DNA from: Pseudomonas typographi
GTDB lineage: Bacteria > Pseudomonadota > Gammaproteobacteria > Pseudomonadales > Pseudomonadaceae
NCBI RefSeq assembly: GCF_014694385.1
Contig: NZ_JAAOCA010000021.1
Location: 53,525 to 117,524, forward strand
DNA length: 64,000 nt
Direction of reading: 5' to 3'
In this document: positions 1 to 8,609 of the stretch, one piece after another
Numbering within the stretch: the stretch's first letter is position 1
Layout: each line of letters opens with the position of its first letter
Notes under the pieces: generated by a model
The model's input: only the letters and a program-made list of their open reading frames with translations
Databases searched by the model: none
What the model was told of the DNA's origin: nothing
Made by a program: the position numbers and the translations under genes

Positions 1-355
1 CGTGCTCGGCCCAGGTCGAGGCGGGGCCGTCTCCGTGGATTACGAAATCGATGTCCAACTCGCCGTTTTCCAAGTCGATACGGCGCGGGGTGTAGTCGCG
101 CATGGCAGGTTTCGGCCCGGGGTGCTCAACGCCCGGCTGCCAATAGGCCAGGGCGGCCTCTTGCTCCGGTGTTTGGGCGAACAATAGCTTGACGTGGTCG
201 TCTGCGCCCAGGCTCAGAAACCCCGCCAGCTCTGGGCCGCCCAAGGTGATACGGCGCATGCGCGGGGTCAGTTCGGCCACCCGCACTACCTGCAGGCGGC
301 GGCGTTTTATTTCATGCATAACGCGATGGAGGGCGGATGCTTGGGTCATGTTCAT
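1..355 (-). CDS. Siderophore-interacting protein, NADPH-dependent ferric-chelate reductase (partial, C-terminus outside window)
   Basis: The first 118 codons are visible; the rest lies beyond base 1. The N-terminal FAD-binding half of the SIP/ViuB/YqjH family is recognisable: a TPRMRRITLGGPEL strand region, ADDHVKLLF, and the flavin-binding RDYTPRR motif. The family reduces Fe(III) held by siderophores in the cytoplasm, releasing Fe(II). The start overlaps the stop of the PadR gene upstream (ATGA type), which implies translational coupling; a second ATG two codons later is also possible. The YqjI-type regulator and operator upstream suggest metal-responsive control. The family call is firm; substrate range is not visible. 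Confidence 0.9.
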   Translation of the reverse strand, partial: MNMTQASALHRVMHEIKRRRLQVVRVAELTPRMRRITLGGPELAGFLSLGADDHVKLLFAQTPEQEAALAYWQPGVEHPGPKPAMRDYTPRRIDLENGELDIDFVIHGDGPASTWAEH

Positions 356-864
356 GCCTCGCTGAGGGGGCCGCCGGCGATGGCGCGGGCAGTGGCGTTG
401 AGCAGGTCGCGTACCCGCGTGATTTCATCGGGGGTCCAGCGCCCATGGTGCATTTGCAGGGCGTGGCGTAGGTTGTGCACGGCTTCGTGGATGGCTTCCG
501 GGCGATCATGGCCGCGCAGCGAGCGGCGGCTGACGGCGATGCGTTCACGGGCCCCTTCCAGGGCGACGCCCTGCTCGGCCAGGTAGTGGCGGCCGGCCTC
601 GGTGAGGCTGTAGCGCTTCTTGGCGCCTGCGCTGTCGGCGGCGATGAGGTCGCTTTCTTCAAGGAAGGTCAAGGTCGGGTAGATCACCCCGGGGCTGGGG
701 CTGTAGCGCCCATCGAACGTGGCTTCGATTTTGCGGATCAAGTCATAGCCATGGCAGGGCTCGGCGCCAAGCATGTCGAGCAACAGCAGTTTAAGGTCAC
801 CCGGGGCGAATACCCGTGGGCCACGGCCAGCGCGTTCGCGGCCGGGGAGATGGCGGTCTCGCAT
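352..864 (-). CDS. PadR-family transcriptional repressor, YqjI-like
   Basis: 170 aa. An N-terminal winged helix of the PadR family is clear (LKLLLLDMLG, HGYDLIRKIE, SPSPGVIYPTLTFLEESDLI), followed by a helical dimerisation tail. The pairing with a ferric-chelate reductase matches Escherichia coli YqjI/YqjH, where YqjI is a nickel-responsive repressor of yqjH. Here the two genes form an operon with the regulator first, instead of the divergent E. coli layout. The long His/Cys-rich N-terminal nickel-binding extension of E. coli YqjI is missing: only about 15 mostly basic residues precede the winged helix. The inducer may therefore differ. Autoregulation is inferred from the operator just upstream. 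Confidence 0.88.
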   Translation of the reverse strand: MRDRHLPGRERAGRGPRVFAPGDLKLLLLDMLGAEPCHGYDLIRKIEATFDGRYSPSPGVIYPTLTFLEESDLIAADSAGAKKRYSLTEAGRHYLAEQGVALEGARERIAVSRRSLRGHDRPEAIHEAVHNLRHALQMHHGRWTPDEITRVRDLLNATARAIAGGPLSEA

Positions 865-902
865 CTTGAGGTTTCTCGGTGGGGGGCTTTTAAGGTGGCT
901 AT

Positions 903-929
903 AAGATATACCTTAAGATATATCTTAAG
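903..929 (-). promoter_or_regulatory. Palindromic operator, probably for the PadR/YqjI-like repressor
   Basis: A perfect 18-bp palindrome CTTAAGATATATCTTAAG spans 912-929. An extra direct half-site AAGATATA (903-910) lies 12 bp from the same half-site at 915. It is about 50 bp upstream of the padR start and is AT-rich in otherwise GC-rich DNA. It resembles the TATA-rich inverted repeats bound by E. coli YqjI. Assignment to the adjacent PadR protein is inference. Confidence 0.7.
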
Positions 930-935
930 TAAAGC

Positions 936-3900
936 CTACCCCGTTGGGCCTCCCGCGGGTGGTTTGCACGCCTGGCCTGCCGCGGCGTTCAAATACGGCT
1001 GCAGAATCGGCGCCATGCCCTTGAGCACCTGTACCGGCAAGGCAGAGGTGAAGTGGAAGTTGGCCGAGGCCTTGCCGGGCACGAATGCGGTAAGCGTGCC
1101 GAAGTAGCGGTCGCCCAGGTAGAACACGAAGGTGCCCGTGCGGTTTATGGCGCGCGAGCCCACCAGCCGGCCGCCGCTGCCAAAGCTTTCGACGCGGTTA
1201 TCGCCGGTGCCGGTTTTTCCACCCATGGCCATCGGTGTGCCGTCGGGTTGGGTAAACACATTGGCCACCCGCCGCGCGGTGCCATCGGCCACCACCCCGC
1301 CGAGCGCCGCGCGCAGGGCCTGGGCCACTTCCACCGGCATCACCCGTTCGGCGCGGTCGGTGGCCGCGCCCACGCGTGTTTCAAAGGGTGTGCCTTGGGC
1401 AAAATGCAGTTGGTCGATGCGCAGGCTTGGCAGGCGCACGCCGTCGTTGAGGATGATCCCGACCAATTCCGCCAAGGCGGCGGGGCGGTCGCCCGAGCTG
1501 CCGATGGCGGTGGCCAGCGATGGCACCAAATGGTCGAAGGGGTAACCCACTTGCTGCCAGCGGCGGTGGATGTCGGTAAAGGCCTCGATCTCGATCATCG
1601 TACGGATACGGCTGTCGCGGGCGCTTTGGTGTTTGCTGTTGAACAGCCAGCCGTACACTTCCTGGCGCTCTTGGGTGCTGGCCGCGAGTGCTTGGTCGAG
1701 GCTAGCGTCAGGGTGTTCGAGCAGGTAGCCCAGCAACCAGAGGTCTAGCGGGTGCACGCGGGCGATATAGCCTTGGTCGGGCAGGGCGTAGGCACCGGGC
1801 CCGTATTGATCGTAAAGCTGGCCCAGCCGCTTGGGCGTGAGCGCCGTGGCCTTCCAGTGTTCGCCAATAAAACTGTCGAATTGGGCCCCCGGTGCCTGCG
1901 GGAACAGGTAGCGGTACACCGCCGCCAGCCGCACCGGGGTCGTGCGCAGGCCATCGAGGAAGGTGGCCAGGCGCTCGCCGCCGCTTTTACCGTCGTACTT
2001 GCGCCAGAAGCGGCGCAGGTATTCGGTGCCCTCACGGTCGGCAAAGCGCGCCAGGTACTCTTGGCGGCGCGGGTCTTGGTCGTTCTTCAGCAACTGGGCA
2101 CTGTTGTTCGGCGCTTGGTAGAGCGTGTAACGCACTACATCGCGCATCAGCCGAATAAACGGCAAATTGATCGATTCGCGCAGCGCTTGCTTGAGCGTAG
2201 GGGTGCGGTCGTTATCCTGCCGGCGGAAGTTTCCGAACACGTGCACCCCGCCACCGGTAAAGAACCGCTCGCCGGGGTTGGCCGAGTACTTGCGCTCAAG
2301 CGCCGCATCGAGCATGCCTTGCAGGCTGCCGCCGCGGTGGCTGCCTAGGTAGTCCAGTGCCCAGTGGCTGAGGCGGTCTTGTGGGTCGATCCCTGCGGCC
2401 AGGCGATGCAGCTCGGCTGGGTTTTTATCGCTGTAGCGAGCATGCAGCTCGGCGATAATTTGCAAGTAGCTGGTCATTACCCGCAGTTTGGCGGTGGAAC
2501 CCAATTCCAGCTTGCTGCCTTCGTTGATGTCGAAGGGTTGGTCAGTGCTGTCGGTTTGCACCCGCACCCGCGCCGCACCGCCGCTGTTTTCGAACAAGGT
2601 AAACGCGTACTTGACGGCCTCGGTGCTGCTGGGGGTCAACAAGCTTTCGCCGACCAGCCCGGTTTGCTGGGCGAAGGTTGGGTCCGCCAAATGCTTGAGG
2701 TAGTCGCTGGCCTGGCTTTGCAACTGCGCGTTGAGGCTGCTGGTGGCCGTAAGGTCCAGCCGGTCGAGGTCGTACAGTGGCTCATCGAGAAGCCCGGCCA
2801 GGCGGCCACGGGTAACCACAGTGGCCTTGTCGTTGCTATAGGGCTCCCAGGTGGGCTCTTTGGCCCAGTCGCGCCAATGCAATTGGCTTTGCAGGGCATA
2901 GGTAGCCTGCTCATTGCTGATGATGCCCTGGCCGGCGAGCAGGCGAATGTGCGCGTCGGTAAGGGTGTTCAGTTCACCGTGGCCGCGGCTTAAAAAGTGC
3001 GAGGGCCGGCGCTGGGCGATCATCAATGACAGCACCTGGCGCAGCGCCAGGCCGCGGGCCTTCAAGGAGCCGACGTCATCGCCCTGGCTGCTGAGGATCA
3101 CATTGGTTTTATCGAAGTCGGCGCCATACCACACCCGTAGGCCCTCAGCCAGGCCGTGCACTTCGCCATGGCCAGGCACCGCAGACAACGGCACGCTGTT
3201 GAGGTAGTCGCGTACCACGTTCTGCCGCGCTTTCAACGTGTTTGGCCCGTTTTGGTAGGCGCGCACGCTGGCCGAGAACATCTGCCGCAGTTTTTCTGGG
3301 CCAGAGTCGGTCAGCCCACCGGGGGAGTGGCGGTATTTTTCCAGTTGGGTGGCCAGGGTACTGCCGCCGGCTGACTGGCCGGGCAGGCCGAGCGCATGGG
3401 CCACCTGCGACCACGCGGCCTTGGCGAAGCGCGGCCAGTCGACCGCCGGGTTGAGCGTAGGGCGGCGGGCGTCGAGCAGGTTGCGGTCTTCGATGAACAG
3501 CAAACTGTTGACCACCAACGGCGGGATGTCGCCAAACTGTTTATATAACTGCAGCGGGTACTTGAAGTCGTAGATCGGTACGCCGCGGCAGTCGTCGATG
3601 TGCAGGCCCGCCTGGGGTTTTTCCGGGTAGGGCACGAACAACCCGCGGTTGGCATAGCGTTGCAGGGCAGAAGAAAAGCGTACCTGCTCCAGCACTTGGT
3701 AGTTGCGTTTTTGCAAACGTTCGAGGAAGGCGCCCAGGTGGCTGTAGCCCAAGCGCTCATCGAAAGGGCCATTGCTGGGGTATACGACGGCGTCGCTGGC
3801 CCCGGGGCGCAATTGCCACCCCAGGCTCGCCGCCAGGCGGCTGAATTCGCGGGCCTGAAGGCGTGAGTTGTACATTTCCTGGCGGGCGGCATAACCGCCG

Positions 3901-4043
3901 CCCAGCACCACGATCGTCCCGATCAGGGCCACCACCGGCCAGCGCCGCCGGGGGCGCCGCGGGCCGGGCTCAGGGGCCTGCGCGGGCGCCTGCTCCGTGC
4001 TGAGGTTCGGCTTGCCTGGCTGGCTGTTCCACAATACGCCCAT
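936..4043 (-). CDS. Class A penicillin-binding-protein-like transglycosylase/transpeptidase
   Basis: 1035 aa. A basic N-terminus is followed by one membrane anchor (about residues 35-53, VVALIGTIVVLGGGYAA). A GT51 transglycosylase domain follows, with FIEDRNLLD holding the catalytic Glu and GGSTLATQLEKY as the second conserved motif. The C-terminal half carries penicillin-binding motifs in the right order: STAK (SxxK) in GSTAKLRVMTSYL, SIN (SxN) in RESINLPF, and KTGT in GGKTGTGDN. The protein should polymerise and cross-link peptidoglycan on the periplasmic face. It is longer than PBP1a or PBP1b and has large insertions, so it is probably a specialised paralogue. It is a single gene transcribed away from the VOC gene, with a 96-nt gap between them. 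The catalytic motifs make activity likely but unproven. Confidence 0.88.
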   Translation of the reverse strand: MGVLWNSQPGKPNLSTEQAPAQAPEPGPRRPRRRWPVVALIGTIVVLGGGYAARQEMYNSRLQAREFSRLAASLGWQLRPGASDAVVYPSNGPFDERLGYSHLGAFLERLQKRNYQVLEQVRFSSALQRYANRGLFVPYPEKPQAGLHIDDCRGVPIYDFKYPLQLYKQFGDIPPLVVNSLLFIEDRNLLDARRPTLNPAVDWPRFAKAAWSQVAHALGLPGQSAGGSTLATQLEKYRHSPGGLTDSGPEKLRQMFSASVRAYQNGPNTLKARQNVVRDYLNSVPLSAVPGHGEVHGLAEGLRVWYGADFDKTNVILSSQGDDVGSLKARGLALRQVLSLMIAQRRPSHFLSRGHGELNTLTDAHIRLLAGQGIISNEQATYALQSQLHWRDWAKEPTWEPYSNDKATVVTRGRLAGLLDEPLYDLDRLDLTATSSLNAQLQSQASDYLKHLADPTFAQQTGLVGESLLTPSSTEAVKYAFTLFENSGGAARVRVQTDSTDQPFDINEGSKLELGSTAKLRVMTSYLQIIAELHARYSDKNPAELHRLAAGIDPQDRLSHWALDYLGSHRGGSLQGMLDAALERKYSANPGERFFTGGGVHVFGNFRRQDNDRTPTLKQALRESINLPFIRLMRDVVRYTLYQAPNNSAQLLKNDQDPRRQEYLARFADREGTEYLRRFWRKYDGKSGGERLATFLDGLRTTPVRLAAVYRYLFPQAPGAQFDSFIGEHWKATALTPKRLGQLYDQYGPGAYALPDQGYIARVHPLDLWLLGYLLEHPDASLDQALAASTQERQEVYGWLFNSKHQSARDSRIRTMIEIEAFTDIHRRWQQVGYPFDHLVPSLATAIGSSGDRPAALAELVGIILNDGVRLPSLRIDQLHFAQGTPFETRVGAATDRAERVMPVEVAQALRAALGGVVADGTARRVANVFTQPDGTPMAMGGKTGTGDNRVESFGSGGRLVGSRAINRTGTFVFYLGDRYFGTLTAFVPGKASANFHFTSALPVQVLKGMAPILQPYLNAAAGQACKPPAGGPTG

Positions 4044-4139
4044 GGGTCAGGTCTGCTCACTTCTACACCGGGGTGCTGACTTAGAGCGTAACTGGCCCGC
4101 AGAGTGCCGCTTGGTTTCCCTTGCCGCTGCGTTTAGGCG

Positions 4140-4565
4140 TTACCGGGCGAACAATTGGCTCATATCCTTGAACGCTTTGAATTCCAGTGCATTGCCGCAG
4201 GGGTCGAACAGAAACATCGTGGCTTGCTCGCCCACCTGCCCCTTGAAGCGCACGTAGGGCTCGATCACGAAGGCAGTATCGCGCGCCCGCAGGCGTTCGG
4301 CCAAGGCTTCCCACTCCGGCCAACTGAGTACGATACCGAAATGCGGCACGGGCACATCGTGGCCATCTACCGCATTGGTATGGGCCGCCTGTTGGGAAGG
4401 GGTCTTGGGGTGCTCATGGATCACCAACTGGTGGCCGTAAAAGTCGAAATCGACCCAGTGGTCGCTGGAGCGCCCTTCGGCCAGGCCGAAGACATCACCG
4501 TAGAAGTGGCGTGCGGCGGGCAGGTCGTAAACGGGGATAGCCAAGTGAAACGGTGACAGGCTCAT
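4140..4565 (-). CDS. VOC-family (glyoxalase/dioxygenase superfamily) protein
   Basis: 141 aa, the usual length of a single two-module VOC domain protein. The first module begins FHLAIPVYDLPAARHFYGDVFGL. The second begins VPHFGIVLSWPEWEAL and ends MFLFDPCGNALEFKAF. Candidate metal ligands are the His in FHLAIP, the His in PHFGIVL and the Glu in NALEFK. The substrate cannot be inferred from sequence. It is divergent from the LysR regulator at 4677, with about 110 nt between the starts, so the regulator may control it. Confidence 0.88.
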   Translation of the reverse strand: MSLSPFHLAIPVYDLPAARHFYGDVFGLAEGRSSDHWVDFDFYGHQLVIHEHPKTPSQQAAHTNAVDGHDVPVPHFGIVLSWPEWEALAERLRARDTAFVIEPYVRFKGQVGEQATMFLFDPCGNALEFKAFKDMSQLFAR

Positions 4566-4676
4566 AGGGTGTTCTCATCGAGGTTCACGGTGGGCCATTC
4601 TTACCCATTGGAAATTCGATGCAAAGCGGATAGTTTTGTAGCTGAGCAGCAAAAATATTGTGCCTGGGGCCTTGCC

Positions 4677-5528
4677 ATGATCCGCGAACTTCGCACTTTT
4701 TTAGCCGCTGCCCGGCGTGGCAGTTTCGTTGGCGCTGGGCAACAGATAGGGCTTACGCCTTCGGCGGTCAGCGCGCAGTTGCGCAACCTTGAACAGGCGC
4801 TGGGGGTGCAACTGTTCGAGCGCAGCGCCCGTGCGGTGCAATTGAGTGCCGCGGGCCAACGCGCCGTGCCGCTGGCGGAGGAAATCCTGGCGTTGTTCGC
4901 CCGCATGGGCGCTGCGCCAGGTGAGGGTGCCCAGCGTGGCACGTTGCGCATCGGCGCGATCAACACCGCCCAAACGGGCTTGTTGGCGCCGGCCTTGGTG
5001 CGGCTGCGTGAGCGTGCCCCAGCGGTGGAAGTACAACTGGTACCGGGGGTGTCGCTGAACCTACTGGCGCAGGTGGATGCGGCTGAACTTGACCTGGCCA
5101 TTTTGATTCGCCCACCGTTCCCGCTGCCGAAGGAATTGGAAGCCACCCTGCTGGCCGAGGAGCCGTTCGTGCTGGCAGTGCCGGCCGGCGTGCCGGGCGA
5201 TTGCCCGCTTACTCTGCTGCGCGAACAGCCGTTTATTCGTTACGAGCGTGCCTCGTTCGGCGGCCGCCAGGTCAGCCGCTTCTTGTTGGCGCAGCGGCTC
5301 AACCCGCGGCAGGTGCTGGAGCTCGATGAACTCGACGCGATCATCCGCATGGTCCAGAGCGGCCTCGGGGTGGCGCTGATCCCCCGCGCCGGTTTGTGGC
5401 TGGCAAACCCTGTTGGCCTGCGCGTGCTGCCGCTGGGTGAGTGGGCGTTCAGCCGCGAGCTGGTGCTGGTGGCGCCGCGCCGAGCCTCCCCGTTGCAGCG
5501 GCTGTTCACCGAGTGCGTGTTGGCTTGA
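4677..5528 (+). CDS. LysR-family transcriptional regulator
   Basis: 283 aa from the ATG at 4677. This start places the LysR helix-turn-helix at the N-terminus (LRTFLAAARRGSFVGAGQQIGLTPSAVS). The C-terminal part is a periplasmic-binding-like effector domain (GTLRIGAINTAQTG, ELDLAILIRPPFP). The open frame extends further upstream, but the extra residues are not LysR-like. It is divergent from the VOC gene, the usual arrangement for a LysR regulator and its target. The effector is unknown. Its end lies 6 nt from the convergent nucleoside hydrolase gene, with no terminator between. Confidence 0.92.
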   Translation: MIRELRTFLAAARRGSFVGAGQQIGLTPSAVSAQLRNLEQALGVQLFERSARAVQLSAAGQRAVPLAEEILALFARMGAAPGEGAQRGTLRIGAINTAQTGLLAPALVRLRERAPAVEVQLVPGVSLNLLAQVDAAELDLAILIRPPFPLPKELEATLLAEEPFVLAVPAGVPGDCPLTLLREQPFIRYERASFGGRQVSRFLLAQRLNPRQVLELDELDAIIRMVQSGLGVALIPRAGLWLANPVGLRVLPLGEWAFSRELVLVAPRRASPLQRLFTECVLA

Positions 5529-5534
5529 ACGCGC

Positions 5535-6530
5535 TCAGGGCAAACGTGCCAGCCGTTCGGTCAGCAGGTCGAAAAAACCTTCGGCATCGCCGTCGGTGAC
5601 CCAATGCACATTGGCTGGCTGCTTGAGCGAACCGTAGTAATCGGCCAAGGTTTGGCCGAAGCCCACACCGTCGCGGGCATCGATAGCCATATACAGGTCG
5701 CGGCCCTTGAACAGGTGTGGCTTGAGTAAGTAAGCGATCACCGTGGCGTCGTGCACGGGGCCGCCAGGCAGGCCGTAGTGATCGATGTCGTGTTGGGCGT
5801 AACAACGGATGATGTCGTATACGCGGCTACCGGCTTGGTTACCCAACTGGCGGATGCGCGCCAGGCGTGCCTCGCTGGTAAGGATCTTATGGGTAACATC
5901 CAGCGGTAGATAGGTCAATTTCACCCCGCTGGCGAGTACCACCTTGGCCGCCTGGGGGTCGGCAAACAGGTTGAATTCGGCCACCGGGCTCACATTGCCG
6001 CCGTTGAAGTGCGCACCGCCCATCACCACCACCTGCTTGATCCCTTGCACGATGCTCGGGGCTTGGCCCAGCGCCAGGGCCAAGTTGGTCTGTGGGCCGA
6101 GCAGCGCCAGGGTGATGCTGTGGGGCGCGGCGGCCTTGAGTGTTTCGACCAGGTACTGCACCGCAGTGCCTTCGGCCAGCGGTTCGCCCGGCTCGTACAC
6201 CGGTACGCCAGGCAAGCCTTCCTCACCGTGAACGTTGGCCGCATAGAGCGGCGTGCGCACCAGTGGGCGGCTAGCGCCGGCGTAAACCGGCACCTCTTCG
6301 CGGTGTGCCCACTCCCGCACCAGCCGCGCGTTGCGCGAGGTTTTCCCCAGGGGCACATTGCCGGCTACGGTAGTAATGGCGCGCAGGTTCAGTTCCGCGG
6401 GCGATGCCATGGCCAAAAACAGCGCCACCACATCGTCCGCCCCTGGGTCGGTGTCGATGATCAGGTCGATCGGTTGCGCCGCCTGAACCGGCAAGCGCGG
6501 GGCCAAGGTTACGACACCACCCGGTAACAC
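5535..6530 (-). CDS. Nucleoside hydrolase (inosine-uridine preferring family)
   Basis: 331 aa. The calcium-binding signature IDTDPGADDVVALFLA is near the N-terminus. It is followed by NVPLGKTSRNA, the VMGGAHFNGGNVSPVAEFNLFADP region typical of the family, and the C-terminal HDATVIAYLL histidine. The enzyme cleaves the N-glycosidic bond of ribonucleosides to give base plus ribose. The usable start is GTG at 6530, inside the end of ppnN (22-nt overlap, another frame). Relatives I recall carry a signal peptide ending in a sequence like the AQAA/VQAA seen here at about residues 15-18. Only a short atypical leader is encoded, so the location of the protein is uncertain. A TTG at 6506 is an alternative start. 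Confidence 0.9.
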   Translation of the reverse strand: MLPGGVVTLAPRLPVQAAQPIDLIIDTDPGADDVVALFLAMASPAELNLRAITTVAGNVPLGKTSRNARLVREWAHREEVPVYAGASRPLVRTPLYAANVHGEEGLPGVPVYEPGEPLAEGTAVQYLVETLKAAAPHSITLALLGPQTNLALALGQAPSIVQGIKQVVVMGGAHFNGGNVSPVAEFNLFADPQAAKVVLASGVKLTYLPLDVTHKILTSEARLARIRQLGNQAGSRVYDIIRCYAQHDIDHYGLPGGPVHDATVIAYLLKPHLFKGRDLYMAIDARDGVGFGQTLADYYGSLKQPANVHWVTDGDAEGFFDLLTERLARLP

Positions 6531-7882
6531 GGCACGTAGGCCGCGCCGCCTGGTAGTTTCATGCGGTGTTGCTCCACGAACGCCTGCAGCAGTTGATCCA
6601 GCGGCTGCATGATTTCGCGGTCGCCATGGATTTCATAAGGGCCGTGTCGTTCGATCAGGCGGATGCCTTTGTCTTTTACGTTGCCGGCCACTATGCCGGA
6701 AAACGCCCGGCGCAAGTTGGCCGCCAATTGATGGGGCGGCGACGATTTGCGCAGCGCCAACTTGGCCATGTTGGCGTGCGTTGGGTCGAACGGATGCTGG
6801 AAGCTGTCTTCGATCTTGAGCAGCCAGTTGAAGTGAAAGGCGTCGTTGCGCTCGCGCCGAAAACGCTTCACGGCCAGCAGCCCCTCGGCCATTTGCCGCG
6901 CCACTTCGTCTGGGTCGGCAATGATGATGCGGTAATAGCCCCTGGCCGCTTCGCCCAAGGTGGCGCCGACGAAAGCGTCCAGTTGCTCCAGGTACGCCGC
7001 CGCGCTGCGTGGGCCGGTGAGGATCACCGGGAAGGGCAGTTCGCGGTTTTCTGGGTGCATCAGGATGCCCAGCAGGTAGAGGAACTCTTCCGCGGTACCA
7101 GCCCCGCCAGGGAAAATGATGATGCCATGGCCCACCCGCACGAAGGCTTCCAGGCGTTTTTCGATGTCTGGCAGTATCACCAACTCGTTCACGATCGGGT
7201 TGGGCGCCTCGGCGGCGATGATCCCCGGTTCGGTCAGGCCCAGGTAGCGGCCGCCGTTCATGCGCTGCTTGGCGTGGGCAATGGTCGCACCCTTCATCGG
7301 GCCTTTCATTACCCCGGGGCCGCAGCCGGTGCAAATGTCGAGCTTGCGCAGGCCCAGCGCGTGGCCCACTTTCTTGGTGTACTTGTACTCTTCGGTATTG
7401 ATCGAGTGCCCGCCCCAGCACACCACCATTTTCGGCTCCAGGCCCGCGCGCAAGGTGCGGGCATTGCGCAGCAGGTGGAATACGTAGTCGGTGATGCCGC
7501 TTGAGCTGGCCAGGTCGAACTGTAAATCACCCAGTTCGTTTTCCGTATAAATGATGTCGCGCAGGGCGCTGAAGAGCATCTCGCGGGTGCTGGCGATCAT
7601 TTCGCCGTCGACGAAGGCATCGGCGGGGGCATTGAGTAGCTCCAGGCGCACGCCGCGGTCTTGCTGGTGAATACGCACCTCGAAGTCCTTGTAGGCGTCG
7701 AGGATGGTCTTGGCGTTATCGACATGGGCGCCGGTGTTGAGAATGGCCAGGGCGCACTGGCGGAACAGTTGATAGATGCTGCCGGAACCGGCTTCGCTCA
7801 GTTGTTGCACTTCGCGGTGAGAGAGTACTTCAAGGCTGCCTTTAGGGCTCACTTGGGCGTTGATGACATTTTGTTTAGCCAT
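6509..7882 (-). CDS. ppnN: Pyrimidine/purine nucleotide 5'-monophosphate nucleosidase
   Basis: 457 aa from the ATG at 7882 (MAKQNVINAQVSPKG), the start that matches the family. The central domain is Rossmann-like, of the LOG/lysine-decarboxylase-like group, with the signature FPGGAGTAEEF. It is flanked by the extra N- and C-terminal regions characteristic of PpnN (YgdH). The enzyme hydrolyses nucleoside monophosphates to base and ribose 5-phosphate, and E. coli PpnN is activated by (p)ppGpp. The downstream nucleoside hydrolase overlaps its 3' end, giving a nucleotide-salvage pair. An in-frame ATG at 7951 exists but adds residues absent from homologues. Confidence 0.93.
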   Translation of the reverse strand: MAKQNVINAQVSPKGSLEVLSHREVQQLSEAGSGSIYQLFRQCALAILNTGAHVDNAKTILDAYKDFEVRIHQQDRGVRLELLNAPADAFVDGEMIASTREMLFSALRDIIYTENELGDLQFDLASSSGITDYVFHLLRNARTLRAGLEPKMVVCWGGHSINTEEYKYTKKVGHALGLRKLDICTGCGPGVMKGPMKGATIAHAKQRMNGGRYLGLTEPGIIAAEAPNPIVNELVILPDIEKRLEAFVRVGHGIIIFPGGAGTAEEFLYLLGILMHPENRELPFPVILTGPRSAAAYLEQLDAFVGATLGEAARGYYRIIIADPDEVARQMAEGLLAVKRFRRERNDAFHFNWLLKIEDSFQHPFDPTHANMAKLALRKSSPPHQLAANLRRAFSGIVAGNVKDKGIRLIERHGPYEIHGDREIMQPLDQLLQAFVEQHRMKLPGGAAYVPCYRVVS

Positions 7883-7984
7883 GCTGGAATCCTTATCAGC
7901 GACACCCGCGCCCACGAACGCTACGGCTTGAACGAACGCACAAGCGGGCATCGAACGGCGCCGCCACTACGAAGGCGCCTGGGG

Positions 7985-8521
7985 CTATTCTTGGCAGGGT
8001 CCGGCGGGGAATGCAAACGAGCCGACGATACTCGCCGAGGGCCAGGCGGCCGGGTGGCTGTAGTACACGGTAGAGACATCGCGCAGCAGGCGCTGGTGGA
8101 AGAACACCTGTGGGGCGACTTTGCCCCAGGCCGGGTGGCCGAGCAGGCCGCTGCGCATGGCATGCACCAGCGCGTCTTGTTCAGTCCCACGCAGGTCGGC
8201 GAAGCCTTTGCCGTAGCGCTCACGGGCTTCGCTGTCGAGGGCGCCCAGGGCCAAGCGCCAGGTATCGCGCGGCGCCAGTTGCCCCGGTGCGCTGCCCTCA
8301 TCGAGGTTGGCGTAGCAGCGGGCGTCGAGCAGTGCCGCCAGCGGCACCGCCACACGCGGTGTGGCTTGGGGCAGCACGCGGTCGCACAGTGCTTCGAGGG
8401 TGCGGCTTTGCTGCTCGTCGAAAAACAACGGCCCGCGGCGCAACGTGACCTCACGGTCCAACAGCGGCGTAGGCATCGAGGGGTATTGCTCGACGTAGTG
8501 CAAAGTCGCGTCGCGGGCCAT
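7985..8521 (-). CDS. Gluconate 2-dehydrogenase subunit 3-like protein
   Basis: 178 aa from the ATG at 8521. The segment RGPLFFDEQQSRTLEALCDRVLPQ, the DARCYANLDEG region and the C-terminal TVYYSHPAAW resemble the gluconate 2-dehydrogenase subunit 3 family, the small partner of flavin (GMC) sugar-acid dehydrogenases. The GMC catalytic subunit and cytochrome c subunit that usually accompany it are not present. There is also no Tat signal peptide at this start. It lies 88 nt downstream of an SDR and an MFS transporter on the same strand, so a role in sugar-acid oxidation is plausible but not shown. Confidence 0.75.
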   Translation of the reverse strand: MARDATLHYVEQYPSMPTPLLDREVTLRRGPLFFDEQQSRTLEALCDRVLPQATPRVAVPLAALLDARCYANLDEGSAPGQLAPRDTWRLALGALDSEARERYGKGFADLRGTEQDALVHAMRSGLLGHPAWGKVAPQVFFHQRLLRDVSTVYYSHPAAWPSASIVGSFAFPAGPCQE

Positions 8522-8609
8522 GGAAAAACCTCGGGCTGCATGGCGTTGATGTAAATGCTCCGTTACTAGACCCCTAAGGTTTTGAGAAGGTTCGTTTTTG
8601 GGCAAAGTT

